Shown piece after piece: positions 33,701 to 37,268 of a stretch of DNA of 37,268 nt. Below the pieces are notes generated by a model. That model was not told where the DNA came from. It worked only from the letters and a program-made list of their open reading frames with translations, and made no database searches. Within the stretch, counting starts at the first letter, position 1; every line of letters starts with the position of its first letter. The position numbers and the translations under genes are program-made. This DNA is from Rhizobium mayense (lineage in GTDB: Bacteria > Pseudomonadota > Alphaproteobacteria > Rhizobiales > Rhizobiaceae). The DNA lies in NCBI RefSeq assembly GCF_030272705.1, contig NZ_JARFYM010000046.1, positions 1 to 37,268 on the forward strand, given 5' to 3'.

Positions 33701-34439
33701 GGGTAGCGCGCGATCGGTGTCTTGGCAGACATGCATCATCGCTGAGATCATTCAGCAAACGCCACGCATCAAAAGCTTCTTCCTGCGGCTCAGCGAGCCA
33801 TTTGTACATATCGCCGGTCAACACGTCGATGTGCGGCTGACTGCCCCAGATGGCTATGTGGCGATGCGGAGTTATTCGATCGCCTCCTCACCGAGTGCAT
33901 CGAACGTCATTGAGCTTGCCATCGAACGCCTCCCGGACGGTGAAGTCTCTCCGTTTTTTCATGACATTGCGTCTGTGGGCGACGAAATCGAACTGCGCGG
34001 CCCGCTCGGCGGCCACTTCCTGTGGCCCGAACGTCCAACCGCGCCGGTAATGTTGGTCGGGGCGGGGTCCGGCGTCGTGCCGCTGATGGCGATGATCCGG
34101 CAACGCGGCGACCTCGCGCAGACTGTCCCAACAGCGCTGCTCCTGTCGGCTCGGACACGGCGCGATGTGTTGTTCGCCGATGAGCTGCTCTCATTGGAGA
34201 TGGCTGACCCGACGTTCAAGTTGGCGCTGGCGATTACGCGAGAGGCCCCGGTACGCGCCTGCGACTTTGCGCGGCGCATCGATAGCGCGATGGTCGCCGA
34301 GTTAATTGCCCGGCTCCATCACATGCCCGCGCATGTATTTGTTTGCGGATCAAACCCCTTCGTCGAAATCGCGGCGGATGGCGCACTAGTGGCGGGGTTG
34401 GATGCCGCGGTGATCAAGACCGAACGGTATGGCGGCTAG
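33693..34439 (+). CDS. Ferredoxin-NADP reductase-like flavoprotein
   Basis: A 248-aa FNR-family oxidoreductase. The FAD domain carries MRSYSIASSPS (the R-x-Y-S flavin motif) and ELAIERLPDGEVSPFFHDIASVGDEIELRGPLGGHF. The NAD(P) domain begins VMLVGAGSGVVPLMAMIRQRG, then LLLSARTRRDVLFADEL and HVFVCGSNPFVE. No 2Fe-2S domain follows, so it is a simple two-domain reductase. It overlaps the sulfite-oxidase-like gene by 8 bp (ATG at 33693, upstream stop at 33698-33700), strong evidence for an operon. It probably shuttles electrons between NAD(P)H and the molybdenum centre. Confidence 0.91.
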   Translation: MTEGSARSVSWQTCIIAEIIQQTPRIKSFFLRLSEPFVHIAGQHVDVRLTAPDGYVAMRSYSIASSPSASNVIELAIERLPDGEVSPFFHDIASVGDEIELRGPLGGHFLWPERPTAPVMLVGAGSGVVPLMAMIRQRGDLAQTVPTALLLSARTRRDVLFADELLSLEMADPTFKLALAITREAPVRACDFARRIDSAMVAELIARLHHMPAHVFVCGSNPFVEIAADGALVAGLDAAVIKTERYGG

Positions 34440-34485
34440 CGATGCCGCTTTCGTGGCGCGCTCAACACAATGGAAGGAAAGCTCC

Positions 34486-34995
34486 ATGACATCACTGGAT
34501 AACGCAACTAAACTCCGCGAAGTTGTCGTCGGGAGCGACCCCGCCAATCATAATGCGCTGGTTGGTCATGTCGATACATCGAAGTTTGCTATTGGCGGTC
34601 CAGATGGAGAAGGCCATGTATCTCCCGGTCCCAATCCTTACGACCTTCTCAGCGCATCTCTCGCCGCATGCACCGCTATGACTGTTCGTTTTCAGGCTCG
34701 GCGCCGGAAACTTCCGCTCGATAGGGTGGAAGTGGGCGTCAGCTTCCACCACGGCGCCCAGGGCGAAAGAGATGCGTTCAAGCGCAGTCTCCTCCTGGAG
34801 GGGGAACTCGACGCGCAACAGCGTGCATTCTTGTTGGAGGCCGCAAACCTCTGCCCGGTCGGCGAAATTCTCGGCATAAGTGCAGATATTCACACATATC
34901 CGGACGCTGCTACCTCCGGGCACAACGCGAGCACTCAGGCCACCTATGCGGATGACCTGGCTGAACTTGAGATCCCGAATATCAATCCGGATTGA
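34486..34995 (+). CDS. OsmC-family peroxide/hydroperoxide reductase
   Basis: A 169-aa OsmC-type protein. The two redox cysteines are at Cys62 (SLAACTAMTVRFQARRR) and Cys123 (ANLCPVGEIL). GPNPYDLLSASLAACTA is diagnostic. Such proteins are thiol-dependent peroxidases that prefer organic hydroperoxides. The start at 34486 has AAGGAA 9 nt upstream; a frame extension to 34429 overlaps the reductase and is unlikely. It follows the reductase by 46 bp, so probably belongs to the same operon. With Dps, three peroxiredoxin-like proteins and ergothioneine enzymes, it strengthens the oxidative-stress theme. Confidence 0.92.
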   Translation: MTSLDNATKLREVVVGSDPANHNALVGHVDTSKFAIGGPDGEGHVSPGPNPYDLLSASLAACTAMTVRFQARRRKLPLDRVEVGVSFHHGAQGERDAFKRSLLLEGELDAQQRAFLLEAANLCPVGEILGISADIHTYPDAATSGHNASTQATYADDLAELEIPNINPD

Positions 34996-35161
34996 GCGTC
35001 ACCATGCAATCGATCACGACACTTGGGGCGCGCGGAACATGATACTCTCGGTGTGTCAGGATTGATACAAACTGCAACTCTGGATGGCTCGCGATCTCGA
35101 CCCGTTCGAAAGACGAGGGCCTACCGCTCGCCCCGATAAAAGGCTAGACCAGCGGACAGCC

Positions 35162-35176
35162 TCTCGAAAAGTGAGA
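35162..35176. promoter_or_regulatory. Palindromic site overlapping the second LysR start region
   Basis: TCTC-GAAAAGT-GAGA matches 13 of 15 bases of a site upstream of the first LysR gene (31865-31879, TCTCAAAAAATGAGA). It overlaps the Shine-Dalgarno of the LysR gene at 35181, so binding would block expression (autorepression). Chance similarity is possible for so short a site. Confidence 0.4.
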
Positions 35177-35180
35177 GAAG

Positions 35181-36101
35181 ATGGATCGTTTGGAAGCAAT
35201 GGAATATTTCATCGCCGCGGTTGAAACCGGGAGCTTCTCGGCGGCCGGGCGCCAGCTGAACGTTCCTCTTCCAACGGTCAGCCGCAAGGTTGCTGATCTC
35301 GAGACTCATCTCAATACCCAGCTCCTGGTTCGCTCGACCCGAAAGCTCGCGCTGACGGAGGCAGGGGCCTCCTATCTAGCCGCGTGCAAACGCATTCTCG
35401 ATCAGGTCGAGGAAGCCGAATCTCAAGCTGCTGGAGACCATAGCGTTCCACGTGGCGGTCTTAAGATCACGGCGCCGATCGTCTTCGGTCGGCTTTATGT
35501 CGTCCCGGTAGTGACGGCGTTCCTGGCCGAATTTCCGGAGATAAATGTCTATTTGACGCTTTCAGATCGTACACTTGACCTCGTCGATGAGCACGTCGAT
35601 CTCGCGGTTCGGACCGGGATGTTGTCCGATACTACGCTCGTGGCGACTAAGGTTGGTGAAATTCGCCGGGTCGTGTGCGGGAGTCCCGCTTATTTTTCGG
35701 CGCATGGAACGCCAAAGACGTTGGACGATTTGGCCAAGCATATGTGTGTCACCTACACAGCGCTCGCCTCAGGGTCGACCTGGATTTTCAACCCTCGAGA
35801 TGGCAAGCCGAGCCGCGGCGTCCGTCCTCAGTGCCGATTGAAGATCAATACCGCGGAAGCGGCGATAGACGCCGCCATTTCGGGTATCGGCGTTACAAAC
35901 GTGCTCTCATATCAGATCGTCAAGCCAGTCTCCGAGGGGAAGCTGTCCCTCATCCTCCAAGATTTCGAGCCCGAACCGACTCCGGTCAATATCATTTACG
36001 CCCGGCAGGCGCTCTTACCATTGAAAATACGCCTCTTCATCGATTTTGCCGTTTCGCATCTGCGGAAGTCCTTGGACGACGACCTCGCAAGGCTGAGGTA
36101 A
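35181..36101 (+). CDS. LysR-family transcriptional regulator
   Basis: A 306-aa LTTR. The HTH domain is at residues 1-60 (MDRLEAMEYFIAAVETGSFSAAGRQLNVPLPTVSRKVADLETHLNTQLLVRSTRKLALTEAG). The effector domain follows (GGLKITAPIVFGRLYVVPVVTAFLAEFPEINVYLTLSDRTLDLVDEHVDLAVRTG) and ends in a charged tail. The start gives the canonical LysR N terminus, with GAGAGAAG directly before ATG. It lies between the OsmC and peroxiredoxin genes, all rightward, and is a candidate regulator of the peroxiredoxin at 36259, which follows by 157 bp. The type is like the LysR at 31976. Confidence 0.92.
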   Translation: MDRLEAMEYFIAAVETGSFSAAGRQLNVPLPTVSRKVADLETHLNTQLLVRSTRKLALTEAGASYLAACKRILDQVEEAESQAAGDHSVPRGGLKITAPIVFGRLYVVPVVTAFLAEFPEINVYLTLSDRTLDLVDEHVDLAVRTGMLSDTTLVATKVGEIRRVVCGSPAYFSAHGTPKTLDDLAKHMCVTYTALASGSTWIFNPRDGKPSRGVRPQCRLKINTAEAAIDAAISGIGVTNVLSYQIVKPVSEGKLSLILQDFEPEPTPVNIIYARQALLPLKIRLFIDFAVSHLRKSLDDDLARLR

Positions 36102-36258
36102 GGCCGCAGAAGTGGTGCGAGACTAAGATCGGCGTTGAGCGATGGCGTCTCGCTCATGTCGTGCGGGAATATGTCATACTTATATTTCAGCACTACCGCC
36201 ACATCGCCGCCACGCCTAGTGTCGATAAGGAGCCCGCCGATACGGTGAGGATAACAAA

Positions 36259-36909
36259 ATGCGACTCCAGGACGAACTCGACGCGCTTAGGGACAGGGAT
36301 TCTCGAAACACCCCACCGCACATTTGGCGCGTCCGTCAGGAAGCTATCGGCGACCTGGTCTCCTCGGCCATCGCCGAAAGAGCTGTTCGCGCGGGAGACC
36401 AGGCTCCAGCTTTCCGCCTGCCCGATCCCGATGGCAAAGTGATTTCATCCTACGACCTTCGAAACGGCGGCCCAGTTCTCGTTGTCTTCTACAGGGGCGG
36501 ATGGTGCCCCTATTGCAACCTCGATTTGCATGCGATCCAGGCTGTCGCACAGCAGGTCCGCTCATTGGGTGCGTCGATCGTCGCTGTTTCTCAACAGTCC
36601 GCGCACGAGAGCCGCTCTACCGAGCGGATGAATGGCTTATCGTTCCCCAGCCTCGTCGATAGCGGCGGGAAGGTGGCTAACGCGTTCGGCCTGCGTTGGA
36701 AGTTGTCCCGGGAGTTACGCGCCACTGAATTAGAATCTGGTCTCGACCTCGCCGCCGTGAATGGCGAGCCGAGCTGGACCTTAACGATGCCGGCAATGTA
36801 CATCATAAATTCAGAAGGGATCGTCGAGTACGCCGACATCAGCGCCGACTACACCCGACGTTGCGACCCGACCGAGCTCATTCCCGTCCTCAGATACATG
36901 ATGCACTGA
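36259..36909 (+). CDS. Peroxiredoxin-like (AhpC/TSA) protein
   Basis: A 216-aa paralogue of the protein at 28672-29283. Following an N-terminal helical stretch, GDQAPAFRLPDPDGKVISSYDL leads into the active-site loop VLVVFYRGGWCPYCNLDLHAIQAV, with Cys83 and Cys86. IVAVSQQSAHES, PSLVDSGGKVANAFGLRW and AMYIINSEGIVEYADISADY finish the domain in the same order as the paralogue. The role is peroxide or thiol redox defence in the cytoplasm. The start at 36259 follows GGTGAGGATAAC. It lies downstream of a LysR gene and upstream of another, which may control it. Confidence 0.9.
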   Translation: MRLQDELDALRDRDSRNTPPHIWRVRQEAIGDLVSSAIAERAVRAGDQAPAFRLPDPDGKVISSYDLRNGGPVLVVFYRGGWCPYCNLDLHAIQAVAQQVRSLGASIVAVSQQSAHESRSTERMNGLSFPSLVDSGGKVANAFGLRWKLSRELRATELESGLDLAAVNGEPSWTLTMPAMYIINSEGIVEYADISADYTRRCDPTELIPVLRYMMH

Positions 36910-37091
36910 CCTCCGACATTGGCCGGCCCTGGATTCCATAAAGCGTGTCCGCCCGTCCAGCGATGCCCGGCGCGGGTTTCGTCGCGCGGTCGCCGGTGGC
37001 AATGTAGCTTTCGGACATAGAGCCCCCGCGTAAGGCTGCCTTGGCATTGCACGGGCTCGGTCGTGATGGAAATAGTTGACGGTGAATACCA

Positions 37092-37268
37092 ATGGAACTC
37101 CACCAGGTTCGGTACTTTCTAGCTGTCGCAAGCACGCTGAACTTCACGCGCGCTGCGGAGATGTGCAACGTCACGCAACCGGCACTGACCAAGGGCGTGC
37201 AAAAGCTCGAGCAGGAACTCGGAGGTGAGCTCATCTACCGGGAACGTCAGCTCACCCACCTCACCGAC
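37092..37268 (+). CDS. LysR-family regulator, C-terminus cut by window edge
   Basis: Only 59 codons are present, running off the right edge. They form a clear LysR winged helix-turn-helix: MELHQVRYFLAVASTLNFTRAAEMCNVTQPALTKGVQKLEQELGGELIYRERQLTHLTD. The T-QPALTK recognition helix resembles hydrogen-peroxide-type (OxyR-like) and CysB-like LTTRs in style, though no specific assignment is possible. The upstream 182-bp spacer separates it from the peroxiredoxin gene. Effector domain not visible. Confidence 0.88.
   Translation, partial: MELHQVRYFLAVASTLNFTRAAEMCNVTQPALTKGVQKLEQELGGELIYRERQLTHLTD

Overview
This window looks like an accessory, redox-focused region of an alphaproteobacterium of the Rhizobiales, probably Rhizobiaceae or a close family. 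The strongest taxonomic clue is a roughly 104-bp mosaic palindromic repeat at 2679-2782 that resembles the rhizobial RIME1 intergenic element. High GC, frequent AAGGAG-type ribosome binding sites, and gene families common in rhizobia (EgtB/EgtD, DUF1993, IorAB, AraC and LysR regulators) agree with this. I see no rRNA, tRNA, CRISPR array or intact transposase.

Layout. 1-3.2 kb: a partial peroxiredoxin-like gene, a 2-hydroxyacid dehydrogenase, an ICMT-like membrane methyltransferase and a small conserved protein. 3.2-10.4 kb: an MDR-type oxidoreductase with its own repeated promoter, egtB, transaldolase, DUF427, a CPT-like kinase, an AraC regulator and egtD on the opposite strand. 10.7-14.7 kb: DUF1993, an SDR-cupin-AhpD-like operon, a PNPOx-like flavoprotein and DUF3788. 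14.9-19.6 kb: a second copy of the repeated promoter, then an AcrAB-type RND efflux pair closed by a long hairpin. 19.6-21.7 kb: a decayed bufferin-like cassette (DUF692, frameshifted DUF2063, DoxX). 22.1-25.1 kb: a histidine kinase divergent from cytochrome P460, then azoR between the head and tail of a lost oxidoreductase gene. 25.2-28.3 kb: an IorAB-type molybdenum hydroxylase and a broken metallo-beta-lactamase-fold gene. 28.7-31.5 kb: peroxiredoxin, Dps, a 68-aa stand-alone DHp-like protein and AraC. 32-37.3 kb: LysR, a sulfite-oxidase-like protein with a ferredoxin reductase, OsmC, LysR, peroxiredoxin and the start of a third LysR gene.

Theme. Most genes concern thiol or peroxide defence (three peroxiredoxin-like proteins, Dps, OsmC, ergothioneine enzymes), detoxifying redox chemistry (azoreductase, quinone-type oxidoreductase, IorAB, AhpD-like protein) or efflux, under many local one-component regulators. 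There are many gene remnants, which points to repeated recombination.

The most unusual items are: (1) a 68-aa protein that is essentially only the phosphoacceptor/dimerisation helix region of the nearby histidine kinase, sharing a 42-bp upstream element with it and lying just upstream of dps; (2) an 82-bp promoter/operator repeat used twice; (3) azoR sitting where the middle of an oxidoreductase paralogue used to be. All similarities were judged by eye; no database search was run.
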